This document shows, in pieces, positions 8,843 to 16,702 of a stretch of 42,869 bases of DNA; the first letter of the stretch is position 1, and each line of letters opens with the position of its first letter. Made by a program: the position numbers and the translations under genes. Under the pieces are notes generated by a model. The model made no database searches. It was not told the DNA's origin and saw only the letters and a list, made by a program, of their open reading frames with translations. The DNA is from a virus: positions 1 to 42,869 of the IMG/VR virus record IMGVR_UViG_3300035698_007432. One strand, given 5' to 3'.

Positions 8843-9665
8843 AAAACTCAAGATCGAACTGCAATGCGGTCTGCGCCTCGTACCCACAAGAGCCGCAATG
8901 CGTTGCCACCGCCGTGTCCAAGCCGGGTTCCCGTTCGTCCGTTGTGATCCTGATGCGCGAACTGTCCGTGGCCGTCAACGACCGTACAAACATCTCGGTG
9001 ACATTGAGTGAGTCGGGGGCCACGCCTTCCTTCTCGACGATCTGTTGCGCGATGCGAATGCTATACGACGGATCAGCGTCGTCCAACGAACGCATTCTCT
9101 GCCGCTTGGAGCGCTTGAACACCTCAAGCTCGTCCTTACCACGCAGCAAGCGTAGCTTCACGGTGATCGGGCGGTGGTCTTCCGTTCCCTCGCCGACGTC
9201 TTCGAGGGTGACCTCGAATGGCTCGGATAGATCAACGTCCTCGACCGACTCATACTGCTCCGGGTACTTCTCGGCCAGACGTACCTTGAGATCGTCCGGC
9301 GTGATCTCATCGAAATCCTTGACCAAGTTGACCTTCGCCTTGGACTGCGCGCCACAGGCGGGGCAACGGAACCCGAAGGTGTAATTGGGGCCAAAGGTGA
9401 GGATGCGCTGGTAAATGAGGATAGCCATTCGGTCGGTCAGGAGCAACTCGTTGTGGTTAAGTTTCTCGCCTTCGACCACGTGCGCGGAACACTGCCGCAC
9501 AATGCGCGCCATCCGATCCAAGCCGCTGATGCCCTGCGACTGTAAGACCTGTTCTTCTTCGACGGTGAACTTGCGAATGAGGACGTTGCCGTCTGGGACT
9601 GCCCCCTCGTAGTAATACCCACGGGAGGGCAACTGTACCTGCTTCCAAACATGTTGCTTCGCCAT
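8823..9665 (-). CDS. Tail assembly chaperone / baseplate hub assembly protein (gp26-like) with zinc ribbon
   Basis: A 280-residue protein lies between the tube gene and the tape measure gene, the usual position for the tape-measure chaperone. The N-terminus (LPSRGYYYEGAVPDGNVLIR) and TVEEEQVL, then DRMAILIYQRILTFG, match the T4 gp26-type baseplate assembly family. Two CxxC pairs, C101/C104 (FRCPACG) and C257/C260 (CGSCGY), can form a zinc ribbon even though 150 residues separate them. GGAGA lies 6-10 bases before the ATG. The frame reaches a TTT TTT C run at F274-F275 and stops five codons later, where a +1 shift would add 77 residues. A copy of the recurring palindrome lies 41 bases upstream of the start. 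Confidence 0.82.
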   Translation of the reverse strand: MAKQHVWKQVQLPSRGYYYEGAVPDGNVLIRKFTVEEEQVLQSQGISGLDRMARIVRQCSAHVVEGEKLNHNELLLTDRMAILIYQRILTFGPNYTFGFRCPACGAQSKAKVNLVKDFDEITPDDLKVRLAEKYPEQYESVEDVDLSEPFEVTLEDVGEGTEDHRPITVKLRLLRGKDELEVFKRSKRQRMRSLDDADPSYSIRIAQQIVEKEGVAPDSLNVTEMFVRSLTATDSSRIRITTDEREPGLDTAVATHCGSCGYEAQTALQFDLEFFRPTSL

Positions 9666-9705
9666 CGTCTTTCTCCAACGTTAGAAGGAGTATGCTGCGC
9701 GCTTC

Positions 9706-9720
9706 TTGACACGGTGTCAA
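9706..9720. repeat. Recurring palindrome, copy 1 (TTGACACGGTGTCAA)
   Basis: This is a perfect 7+1+7 inverted repeat in the 87-base gap between the tube and chaperone genes, 41 bases before the chaperone start. It is one of six copies of the pattern in the window. It could be a protein-binding operator or a small RNA hairpin. TTGACA resembles a -35 box, but no matching -10 box lies at 16-19 bases. Confidence 0.8.
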
Positions 9721-9752
9721 TAGGCCAACGCCATCTCCTTAACCGACGACGG

Positions 9753-10274
9753 CTAAGCAGCCGCGGCGATGCCATTGCTGGCTTTCGCTTTGTCGATTGT
9801 GAAGGTGACGTTGATACGCAGGAAATCTTCGCCAGACATGTCGGCGTCGCCCGGATCGAAGGCGGACGGCCACACGCCACTGATGTTCCACTGCCGCTCC
9901 AACGTACCATCAGGGGCGTAACTGATGATAGAGCCGGACTTCTTGTAATTGAGAGCAAAGCCCGTTTTACCCGTTTCAGGATCGTGAACGCTCTTGAACC
10001 ACGCCTCGATGATACGAGCGATGTCCGCGGTCACAAGGTCTTTGTAAATGACCGCGATGTCTTCGTAGACAGGGTTCCCGGCGAACTTCCGCTTCTCATT
10101 GAGATGCCCGGCCTCAATGATACCAAGTGTTCGCTTGGGGAGCGGAAACGATTCGAGGGCGATCTGCAACTGACCGTCCGCTGCGCCCAAATCCACGAAC
10201 TCCATAATGCAGTTGTTGACCCGCGCCGGTTCGTGCTTGTCGAGGGCGTCTGCCGTCAAGTTGTTCAGCGGCAT
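9753..10274 (-). CDS. Tail tube protein (gp19-like)
   Basis: The start at 10274 (MPLNNLTAD) was chosen because AAGGAG lies 8 bases upstream, giving 173 residues; an upstream in-frame extension lacks a ribosome site. The pattern of an N-terminal strand followed by a long central region with GQLQIALESFPLPKRT, the loop KRKFAGNPVYEDIAVIYKDL, and a C-terminal SGEDFLRINVTFTIDK strand matches gp19-type tube subunits, which stack as hexameric rings inside the sheath. The gene follows the sheath gene directly, as expected. Tube protein should be abundant, consistent with the good ribosome site. Confidence 0.88.
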   Translation of the reverse strand: MPLNNLTADALDKHEPARVNNCIMEFVDLGAADGQLQIALESFPLPKRTLGIIEAGHLNEKRKFAGNPVYEDIAVIYKDLVTADIARIIEAWFKSVHDPETGKTGFALNYKKSGSIISYAPDGTLERQWNISGVWPSAFDPGDADMSGEDFLRINVTFTIDKAKASNGIAAAA

Positions 10275-10333
10275 GACTGTTCTCCTTCTGCCGCTCCGTT
10301 TCGCGGCGGTCAAAGGAATAGGGTACGGTACCG

Positions 10334-12343
10334 TTATGCCAGTGTTCCACCAGCCGTTTCGGTGAACACTGCCGAAGAGGCGGTGATCGCGAAATCAATC
10401 ACGATACTCTCCGCCATATCCATCGGCCACAGTACCAGTCGGCCCCGCATTGTACGCTGCTGGCGCTGGATTTCGGGGTTCGTCTCTGCGTCACACTGGA
10501 CGCTGAATCCGCGTCCGCTCGGTGTGTCGGAACGTAGCCCACGCCCCGCTTGGATCGTCGTCAAGACCTGTTTAGCCATCATCGTCCACTTGCGCCACGT
10601 CACCTCGTCGTTTGGATCCCAGACGAGGTAATTGCGAGCGCCGCCGAGGGCCTTGTAAATATACAGGAGCATCCTGCGGACGTGGATGCTTTGAAGCTTC
10701 GAGGGCGTCCGGTACAGCGTCCGGTTCCCGAAATGAACAATGCGATGCCCGGCGTCCATAAACTGCAAGAAGCAGTTGATACCGTTCTCGTACAGCGTCT
10801 CGATCTCGGCATCGGTCGGGCTGTATTCCGTCCGAAGACTGTCAGTAACCACCCCGCGCGTGTGGCCCGCAAACGGGAGCCACGGTGCGCCATCCCGGTC
10901 GTTGACGGCCATTGCTTGCAACACGTAGCCACTTGGCGGCAGCCAAATCTTCTGCTTGTTGTACGCATCGTATGTTTCCTGCCACCACTCCGAAACCATC
11001 GCATAGGACGAGTCCAAGATCGCGGCCGGAGAGTTCGGGAAGCCAGCAGGCCCCAAACCGTTGACCCACTGCGCCAAGAGCAGCGGTGAGATACCGATAG
11101 GCGGATCGATCACCGCAATGCAGTCCGCGCGGGACGTGGCGAGCGCAATAAGTTCGTCCACCACGGTCGCATGCGACCAGCCGGGGGCAGCAATAGCGTC
11201 GATAGAAATCTTGTACGCGTTTTTGAGGGCTTGCAGGCCCGTGGCCGTCAGGCCAACCATCGCGCCGACCACAGTCGCGGCGGTGTAGTCTGCTGTACCG
11301 AGGCCGTCCGAACCAACCACGCCGCCGCCCGCGCCAAGCGTATACGACGTGACCCCGACCGTAACCGAGTACGCGTCGTTTTCCACCACCGCGGTGATGT
11401 ACTCGCTCGTATTGACCTCACCCTCGATCCCATACAGCAGCACGTTAGTGATGTACCGAGGGTCTGTAGTCACGAGGGAAAGGTTCTTGAATTGCTCAAC
11501 GATGCTGGCCGCTGCCCCGAACACCGGTGAATAGTACACGTCAAGGTTGAAACCGGTGCCGGTAACCGGGGCGCTAGCAACCACAGCGATTGAGTTACCC
11601 CACGTGCCCGGTGAAACAGCGCTGACCGTGATGGCCGCAACTGCCGGGCCGTATGTCTCCGTGACACCGTTGACGAGGCCCACCAGCGTCCAACCGGTTA
11701 TCCCGCCCGCGCCCACGGGCGTGGCAACCATGACGTCGTTGTAGGCCGCGCCGGTGAGCGTGTGCTGCAACGTGATTCTTTCGTGCAACGCCACCAACAC
11801 AGACGCGCCGGAGTATAGCGTGGTGAACGTGATGTTGATGGCTGCGGCGAGGTTGTTCATCGACTCATTGATGTCCGCACCAATGCGGACGCCCACATCA
11901 CCGACGATAGCACCGTTGTCGTCGAACTCGAAGTCAAGGGGGGTAACGCCGCCGTCCTCGGAAATGGTAATGAAGTCGCCGTCCACCGGTTGGGCGTCAT
12001 CGGTGGCCTCGATGGAGCCGTCAGCCGCCACACCAGCGAGGGTGATCTCCTGACCGGGAAGCGCTCTGTCAGCGGTCGTCACGCCGCCGACAAGGCCCGC
12101 GCTCACGCCCGTGCGCAAGAAGATGAGATCGCCGCCCTCTTTGAGATAAACGAGCGCGGCTTGCAGGCCGTAGTCAGTGGTGAGAGGATAACCGAACTTC
12201 TGAATCAATTCGGCGTCCGAACGGACGCGCGTCGGCTCATTCAACGCGCCTTTGGTCGCCCCGCCTGCGATAGCAGGGCGAGTCACGGCGAGGTTCGATA
12301 CGAAATCCGAAAAGTCAAACGCACTCATCGACGTACCGGGCAT
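10334..12343 (-). CDS. Tail sheath protein with an inserted beta domain
   Basis: At 669 residues (ATG 12343, AAGGAG 7 bases upstream) this is the contractile sheath subunit. The N-terminus has the sheath signature VTRPAIAGGATKGALNEPTR followed by IQKFGYPLTTDYGLQAAL. The C-terminal domain includes GINCFLQFMDAGHRIVHFGN, RTLYR and HVRRMLLYIYKAL, with a terminal strand region that would link neighbouring subunits. Residues about 108-224 hold an extra domain (DGDFITISEDGG, DFEFDDNGAIVGDVGVRIG, LAAAIN) that is also found in the spike and in the proteins at 22269 and 23086; it probably decorates the outer face. The family call is firm; the role of the insert is unknown. Confidence 0.93.
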   Translation of the reverse strand: MPGTSMSAFDFSDFVSNLAVTRPAIAGGATKGALNEPTRVRSDAELIQKFGYPLTTDYGLQAALVYLKEGGDLIFLRTGVSAGLVGGVTTADRALPGQEITLAGVAADGSIEATDDAQPVDGDFITISEDGGVTPLDFEFDDNGAIVGDVGVRIGADINESMNNLAAAINITFTTLYSGASVLVALHERITLQHTLTGAAYNDVMVATPVGAGGITGWTLVGLVNGVTETYGPAVAAITVSAVSPGTWGNSIAVVASAPVTGTGFNLDVYYSPVFGAAASIVEQFKNLSLVTTDPRYITNVLLYGIEGEVNTSEYITAVVENDAYSVTVGVTSYTLGAGGGVVGSDGLGTADYTAATVVGAMVGLTATGLQALKNAYKISIDAIAAPGWSHATVVDELIALATSRADCIAVIDPPIGISPLLLAQWVNGLGPAGFPNSPAAILDSSYAMVSEWWQETYDAYNKQKIWLPPSGYVLQAMAVNDRDGAPWLPFAGHTRGVVTDSLRTEYSPTDAEIETLYENGINCFLQFMDAGHRIVHFGNRTLYRTPSKLQSIHVRRMLLYIYKALGGARNYLVWDPNDEVTWRKWTMMAKQVLTTIQAGRGLRSDTPSGRGFSVQCDAETNPEIQRQQRTMRGRLVLWPMDMAESIVIDFAITASSAVFTETAGGTLA

Positions 12344-12363
12344 TCTCAACTCCTTCTAGTGGG

Positions 12364-12549
12364 TCAATCCCACCGGATCGTCACGTGGCCGAGTTGGGCC
12401 AATCTTTTCGTGTAGTCCGTGATGTGGGTGGAGTCGATTCCAGCGCTCTCACCCTTTGGACTCAGTTTCAATGCAACCGGCCCGCCGCCTGCGTCCGTTG
12501 ACGCGGTGATAAGTTGGGCCAGATTATTCTTCACAGTCACGTTCGGCAT
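12364..12549 (-). CDS. Small conserved-position protein before the sheath gene, unknown function
   Basis: This 61-residue protein begins at an ATG overlapping the preceding stop codon (TGATG at 12549). An in-frame extension upstream lies inside the previous gene and was not used. The sequence (MPNVTVKNNLAQLITASTDA, then GGGPVALKLSPKGESAGIDS) is hydrophilic, with no membrane segment and no motif I recognise. Because it is translationally coupled and occupies the only space before the sheath gene, I take it as real. A neck or sheath-terminator accessory role is possible from position only. Confidence 0.65.
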   Translation of the reverse strand: MPNVTVKNNLAQLITASTDAGGGPVALKLSPKGESAGIDSTHITDYTKRLAQLGHVTIRWD

Positions 12550-14135
12550 CAACCGCTCCCAAAGACGCCAGCATAGTACCGAACCAACCAGACGCTTGTG
12601 AGCGTCGTAGTCGATGGGAAACGCAACATCATTGTACCGTCCAAAGACTGTTGCAACAAGCACGATCCTAAGTTTTCTGCGGAGTTATATGTCTCGGTTT
12701 GTGTATCCGTTGACCCCGCCGTCGCGTTGTCCACGGAAAAGGTTCCCACCCCAGACATAAGAATCGGGACGACCAAATAGTACGCCCCTGCTTCGAGGTC
12801 AGTCCACGACAACTGCTTCTCAAGAGCAACGGTGGCCGTATGAAAGCACCAGAGTCGTGTATAAGGCAACACGCGCCGGACTTGAACATTCGCAAGGTGA
12901 GCCACGCTCGCCGTACCAACACCCACAAGAGATACAATAATCGCGTCTTTGTTGGCCGGAACAAACTGTGACACCCGCGTCCACCGACGCGCAGCAGGCA
13001 GGGAGCGCTCCCGAAGCAACGTCGTCGTTTCAGGCTCGCCGTCCGCGTCGTAGTCGCGGTTGCTGATCTGTAACGTCACCGCCTCGCTCGCAAGGTACTC
13101 GAACCAAATCGCGTACAGGCCGTACCCATCATCATCCTTGGCAAGCAGGCGCTCACAAATCTCCACGCCGTCGTTCTCGGTCGTCACGCTGCACCGCAAC
13201 GCCGTGTGCGGGGGCGTCCGGCTAAGGTCGCTGTCCGAGGGAAGGAGCTTACTGTGCGCGGCGCTCGCCGTTCCCGTAGTCGGCCACAGCGCGGCGATGT
13301 CGTGGTACGACTGCAAGGGCTGGAACAGGTTGTCCGACAGCGAGCGGTTCGCGATAGACAGGGACGCTCCGCCGTCGCCCGTCATGCCGCACTGCTGATC
13401 GGTGAACTGCACTTCCTCGGCAGAGATCGTTTCGACGGGATACACTGGATCAGACGGCAAGCGGTAAAAGAGCGTCCGCAGAGAGAAGATAAACTGGAAG
13501 CGAATGTACCGCGGCTCGGTACTCCCTTCGAGGTTCGACATGTCGCTGCTGCCGGTCATCTTCAAGCTCTGCGACTTAACCCCGACCGGATCGTCGTGCG
13601 TCACCGCAATCAAACGCTCATTGTCCGCGCAACCAAGGACACCGATCTCCGACATCACCCACTCTCGGATGAAGTTAGCCGTGAACATCTTGTGGCACCA
13701 AAACGTCACGGTGTAGTCTGTCCGGTAATGGCCGGGGAATGGGTGGATCGTCCACTTACCGGTCGTCGCGTCAAACGTGCGCCTTCGGAACGACTTCGGG
13801 ACGCCACTGATCTCCGGGTCGAGTACCGGGTCGCCCCGCTGCACCGACGCAATAGGGAGCGGCAGGACGGACAGGCCGCTGGCTTTCACTTGGGCCTTAA
13901 ACGCGGCCACAGCAGCGTCAGACTCGCTGATCCACCCCATCTGCACAAGCCAGTCCGCCACCGCCGACGCCACGCGTGAGGGGGCAACAAACCGGCGCAG
14001 GATTGGCACGTTATCACGCGCAGGCGTGAGCAGTCCGCCAGCGGTTCCATAGTCCACGTGGAGTCCGCTGAGCCACTGCATAAACGCTATGTCGTGGACG
14101 CGAAGTGTGTCTTCTAAGCTGTGCGGCGCAGCCAT
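12549..14135 (-). CDS. Unknown neck or tail-terminator region protein
   Basis: The protein has 528 residues and starts one base after the preceding stop. The first part contains HVDYGTAGGLLTPARDNVPI and a stretch with YTVTFWCHKMFTANFIREWV before MSEIGVLGC. The C-terminal third (from about 340) is strand-rich with a carbohydrate-module-like rhythm: DDGYGLYAIWFEYLASEAVT, then SLPAARRWTRVSQFVPANKD, and ends with a small Ser/Thr-rich jelly-roll-like segment. It lies between the SNase-like neck protein and the sheath gene, where tail terminator or neck whisker proteins are often encoded. I do not recognise a family. The two-part layout (structural N-terminus, lectin-like C-terminus) is an inference from composition. 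Confidence 0.75.
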   Translation of the reverse strand: MAAPHSLEDTLRVHDIAFMQWLSGLHVDYGTAGGLLTPARDNVPILRRFVAPSRVASAVADWLVQMGWISESDAAVAAFKAQVKASGLSVLPLPIASVQRGDPVLDPEISGVPKSFRRRTFDATTGKWTIHPFPGHYRTDYTVTFWCHKMFTANFIREWVMSEIGVLGCADNERLIAVTHDDPVGVKSQSLKMTGSSDMSNLEGSTEPRYIRFQFIFSLRTLFYRLPSDPVYPVETISAEEVQFTDQQCGMTGDGGASLSIANRSLSDNLFQPLQSYHDIAALWPTTGTASAAHSKLLPSDSDLSRTPPHTALRCSVTTENDGVEICERLLAKDDDGYGLYAIWFEYLASEAVTLQISNRDYDADGEPETTTLLRERSLPAARRWTRVSQFVPANKDAIIVSLVGVGTASVAHLANVQVRRVLPYTRLWCFHTATVALEKQLSWTDLEAGAYYLVVPILMSGVGTFSVDNATAGSTDTQTETYNSAENLGSCLLQQSLDGTMMLRFPSTTTLTSVWLVRYYAGVFGSG

Positions 14136-14136
14136 A

Positions 14137-14559
14137 TCACTTTCCGTTCAGCGTCCGCTTGACCGTAGCTATGTCAAACCCCTGCCCGGCCAGCCACGGC
14201 ATATAAATACCGATCTCCAACATCGGCTTGTCCACCCCGGCAGGCGTCACAAATCCTTCGGGGTCGTGGTACACCCTTTCGTTGAGATACACGCGCGCGA
14301 TAATCTGCCCCTCAGCATCCGGCTTCTGCACGTGAAGCAAGATACGCTTCCCACCGAGCAGGACAACCAGACAATGGGTCGCCGCTTTGCTCATACTCTT
14401 GATGAGTTCACGGTCGATGCCCTCAATATACACGCGCTTCTGAACACTCACACCGAAGCCGAGGTCAACCTGCGCCTCGATGTTATTGAAGGACAAGACG
14501 CGGATTGTCTTCCCGTGGTAGAGCTTCGGGGGGAGCGGGTCGGTTCTCGGTACTGTCAT
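14137..14559 (-). CDS. Degenerate staphylococcal-nuclease-like (OB-fold) neck-region protein
   Basis: The chosen start is the ATG at 14559, giving 140 residues; an in-frame GTG at 14589 is possible. The order of elements resembles the SNase fold: KTIRVLSFNNIEAQVDLGFG, then VQKRVYIEGID, then CLVVLLGGKRILLHVQ, then IIARVYLNERVY. Active SNases carry a D-T-P-E segment and a later Y-G-R arginine. Here the first reads IDREL and the second AEGQI, so catalytic residues appear lost and a structural role is likely. The recurring palindrome lies 2 bases before the chosen start, and its arms would form a hairpin next to the AUG. Phage genes of this type occur near neck proteins, which fits. Confidence 0.7.
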   Translation of the reverse strand: MTVPRTDPLPPKLYHGKTIRVLSFNNIEAQVDLGFGVSVQKRVYIEGIDRELIKSMSKAATHCLVVLLGGKRILLHVQKPDAEGQIIARVYLNERVYHDPEGFVTPAGVDKPMLEIGIYMPWLAGQGFDIATVKRTLNGK

Positions 14560-14561
14560 CT

Positions 14562-14576
14562 TTGACACCGTGTCAC
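14562..14576. repeat. Recurring palindrome, copy 2 (TTGACACCGTGTCAC)
   Basis: Inverted repeat with arms TGACAC and GTGTCA around one base, lying between two possible starts of the SNase-like gene and 2 bases from the ATG used here. If transcribed it could form a 6-bp hairpin just before the AUG and affect initiation. Confidence 0.8.
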
Positions 14577-14591
14577 TCACTGATGGCACAT

Positions 14592-15191
14592 CTAAGAGTC
14601 GTGGCGTCTATGTTCACAATTCATCAACATGTAAAGGCGAATATTAGTGTTCTTCCAATAGCCAACGCGGTCATACTGCAAGACCGTGTACGGATCACCG
14701 TCCCATGAGAACCAGTCACCCGCCCGAATTGTTCTTCCGAACGTGTCGAGGAACGACAGGGGGGCGTATGCAATAAGATCACGAATGCGGTCGAATCCAT
14801 ACATCTCCGCTTCGAGCTTGATGTTGTCCCGCTGCACGCGGAAATGTATCTCGATGGGGTCTTCAAACTGCTCGATGTCTGCCGTGGCTGCTGCTGTATC
14901 ACCTGACAAATGCGGCTGCTGCCAATTAGCATCTGAGTCCGGTTCAACCGATTCACCGTACAAAGGGTCAATCTTGGTGTGCCCCGCCGCACCTGTCGGG
15001 ACGTTGAGGTCTTCGCCAGTCGTTTCCACGCCGGAGATAATTGAGGGCGTAGCTTTGATGCTATGATACTGGATCAACGTATGATGACGACGGAATCGTT
15101 CTTCAATCACCCGGATGGCGAGGGCCAAGTCCTTGCCCCACGGCTTGGGGAACTCAGTCTGGTTGAGTGGATTAGCGGGTAAGTACGCCAT
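14592..15191 (-). CDS. Putative neck / head-completion protein
   Basis: This 199-residue protein starts at an ATG sharing a base with the preceding stop (TAATG). It has an N-terminal segment with LNQTEFPKPWGKDLALAIRV and a helix EERFRRHHTLIQYHSI, a linker rich in Gly, Thr and Asp, a strand IEIHFRVQRDNIKLEAEMYG, and a C-terminal strand pair that includes SFLDTFGRTIRAGDWFSWDG followed by YTVLQYDRVGYW. The last motif (GDWFSWDGDPYTV) is common in small phage neck and head-tail joining proteins. The neighbours (tail-completion candidate upstream, SNase-like protein downstream) agree. The exact member of the neck set cannot be told. Confidence 0.6.
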   Translation of the reverse strand: MAYLPANPLNQTEFPKPWGKDLALAIRVIEERFRRHHTLIQYHSIKATPSIISGVETTGEDLNVPTGAAGHTKIDPLYGESVEPDSDANWQQPHLSGDTAAATADIEQFEDPIEIHFRVQRDNIKLEAEMYGFDRIRDLIAYAPLSFLDTFGRTIRAGDWFSWDGDPYTVLQYDRVGYWKNTNIRLYMLMNCEHRRHDS

Positions 15192-15751
15192 TATCCGGTC
15201 TTCAACAGTTTCACCAGTTCTTGACGCGTGGCTTTAGTAACGATTTTCTCGATCCTGCGCCGTACTTTGGGAGATGCCGCGCGGATGCGGTCAAGTTCGG
15301 GTTTCCAGTGAGGGCGCGGCGGGATGTGGGCCTTCTCCGACCCGTTTTCTTGCACATACGCGACCTCATACAAGGCAAACTGCACCGTTTCACCCTTAAG
15401 GTTGCGAGCGAGGGTGCGCCGGTTGAACCCAATATAGATCGTGATGCTTCCATCGTCGTCTCGCCGCGTCAATACCTTAATGTTATCAATGTAGTGATGC
15501 GTCGCGATCATCGTCCGAAGGTCAACGTTCGCCGACGCCTTCCGCGCCAAATACTGGTCTGTCAAAGGCGTCGTCTCAAAGGACTTGAAGTCCTGATCCA
15601 GAATCCGCTGCTTAAACGTCGCGCACCGCTCCTCAGCGAACGTCGTTATTACGTCAAACGCCGTCTGCTTGGCAATACGATTGAGCGTTTGACTGACCTT
15701 CCTGATAGCAGGGATGTGCGCCTTCTTGTATTTCGGGAGTCGCCGCGCCAT
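15191..15751 (-). CDS. Putative tail-completion / HK97 gp10-like protein
   Basis: A basic protein of 186 residues. The middle has TPLTDQYLARKASANVDLRT, HHYIDNIKV and a strand ITIYIGFNRRTLARNL, and the last third has LYEVAYVQENGSEKAHIPPR before PHWKPEL. The combination of an alpha-helical N-terminus, a small beta sheet and a conserved 'GS...IPPRP' turn before a C-terminal helix is common in tail-completion and HK97-gp10-like proteins at the head-tail interface. It is followed without a gap by the neck candidate. Family assignment is from pattern only. Confidence 0.6.
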   Translation of the reverse strand: MARRLPKYKKAHIPAIRKVSQTLNRIAKQTAFDVITTFAEERCATFKQRILDQDFKSFETTPLTDQYLARKASANVDLRTMIATHHYIDNIKVLTRRDDDGSITIYIGFNRRTLARNLKGETVQFALYEVAYVQENGSEKAHIPPRPHWKPELDRIRAASPKVRRRIEKIVTKATRQELVKLLKTG

Positions 15752-15768
15752 TGGTCACCGTCTGTTCC

Positions 15769-16149
15769 TCACTTCACGAAAATCTTTATCAAGACCGTTA
15801 CAACAATGCCCGCCGCCACTCCATACGCGACGACTTTGCCCTTTATCATCCACAGTTCGTTGGCGGTGGCGTTGACCTTATCCCGCAGCTTGCCAAGATC
15901 GGTACGCAACTCCAAACGTAGCTTCTCAAGCTCAACCACGTGTGTCTGCCGCATAGCGTCGAACGACGCGGCGTGTTCCACGCGCAAAGCGTTTAACGAC
16001 TCAGTGTGCGCGTGCTGCAACGCCTCCATCCGCTCACCATGTTCCCGCCGCAGTTCGCGCATCTCCTGCGTCAGTTCATCTTGTTTGCTGATGACACGGC
16101 GCGCCCACGACTTCCACGATCCAATTTCTGCACCGTTGTCTCCGCTCAC
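15769..16149 (-). CDS. Coiled-coil protein with a C-terminal membrane segment
   Basis: The protein of 126 residues starts at GTG 16149 with AGAGGA 5 bases upstream. Residues about 20-95 form a charged coiled coil (EMRELRREHGERMEALQHAH, then VVELEKLRLELRTDLGKLRD), and residues about 104-125 form one hydrophobic span (VVAYGVAAGIVVTVLIKIFV). This layout is like XhlA-type holin accessory proteins and other small phage membrane proteins. Its place among neck genes is unusual for a lysis gene. Alternatives are a head-vertex membrane-interacting protein or an injection factor. The topology is clear; the function is not. Confidence 0.7.
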   Translation of the reverse strand: MSGDNGAEIGSWKSWARRVISKQDELTQEMRELRREHGERMEALQHAHTESLNALRVEHAASFDAMRQTHVVELEKLRLELRTDLGKLRDKVNATANELWMIKGKVVAYGVAAGIVVTVLIKIFVK

Positions 16150-16175
16150 GCTGTTCCTCTATTCTGGTTGTTGCT

Positions 16176-16676
16176 CTAACCCGGTTGTTCCCCTATTCCA
16201 GTCGGTGCATGAGGATCGCGCGGCCAGCCCACGGACATCGGTATTGTAACAGCGAGAAACCACGTGTCCATGAGCGCGTTGACGCAGTGTGCCACATTCG
16301 GTTCGATAACGAGGTAGTTACCAGCACGCAGCGCGTGCCGTTCACCGATCCGGCTTACTTCCTCAAGCGCCGCGCTGAGGTCGTCCTCACACAAACGCGC
16401 CAGCGCTTCCAAATCAGGCGGCATTTGTTGTGGCAAGATAAAAACGTCGATACGCCCCATATAGATGATAAGCCACTCGCGCTGCCTGTGGCAGTGTGGC
16501 GGGAGAACGGTTGAGGCGGAATGGAACCAGTCCGCGCAGGAGATTTCCGCCTGCTGCTTAAGGCCCAACGACAAAGACGTACCACAGGGCAGTTTATGAA
16601 CCTTGAGACCACCACCATACGCGGCGGGCGGTGGGAACTCTGGTAACTGTTCTGTCAACTCTTTTAACTGACTCAT
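16176..16676 (-). CDS. Cupin-fold protein
   Basis: I chose ATG 16676 (AGGGA six bases upstream), giving 166 residues; earlier in-frame starts overlap the previous stop. Cupin motif 1, HxH-x3-E-x6-G, is exact: H61, H63, E67, G74 (PHCHRQREWLIIYMGRI). The second motif is seen as GNYLVIEPNVAHCVN, with H130 as the fourth metal ligand. Between them is a 40-residue helical insert. A metal site is therefore plausible, as in cupin dioxygenases, isomerases or sugar-modifying enzymes. The gene sits in the neck cluster with close neighbours on both sides. The substrate cannot be guessed; a virion metal-binding or sugar-related role is possible. Confidence 0.78.
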   Translation of the reverse strand: MSQLKELTEQLPEFPPPAAYGGGLKVHKLPCGTSLSLGLKQQAEISCADWFHSASTVLPPHCHRQREWLIIYMGRIDVFILPQQMPPDLEALARLCEDDLSAALEEVSRIGERHALRAGNYLVIEPNVAHCVNALMDTWFLAVTIPMSVGWPRDPHAPTGIGEQPG

Positions 16677-16702
16677 GTCGTTCCCTGCGCCCATGCGCTT
16701 TC

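Noticed and set aside
10323-10335. ACGGTACCGT palindrome before the tail tube gene
   Set aside because: Ten bases, single copy, no T run; below what I would call a site.
14191-14215. TATAAATA, a match to the T4 late promoter
   Set aside because: It is on the plus strand inside a minus-strand gene, single, and not placed before any gene. T4-late-like sites were not found before capsid or tail genes.
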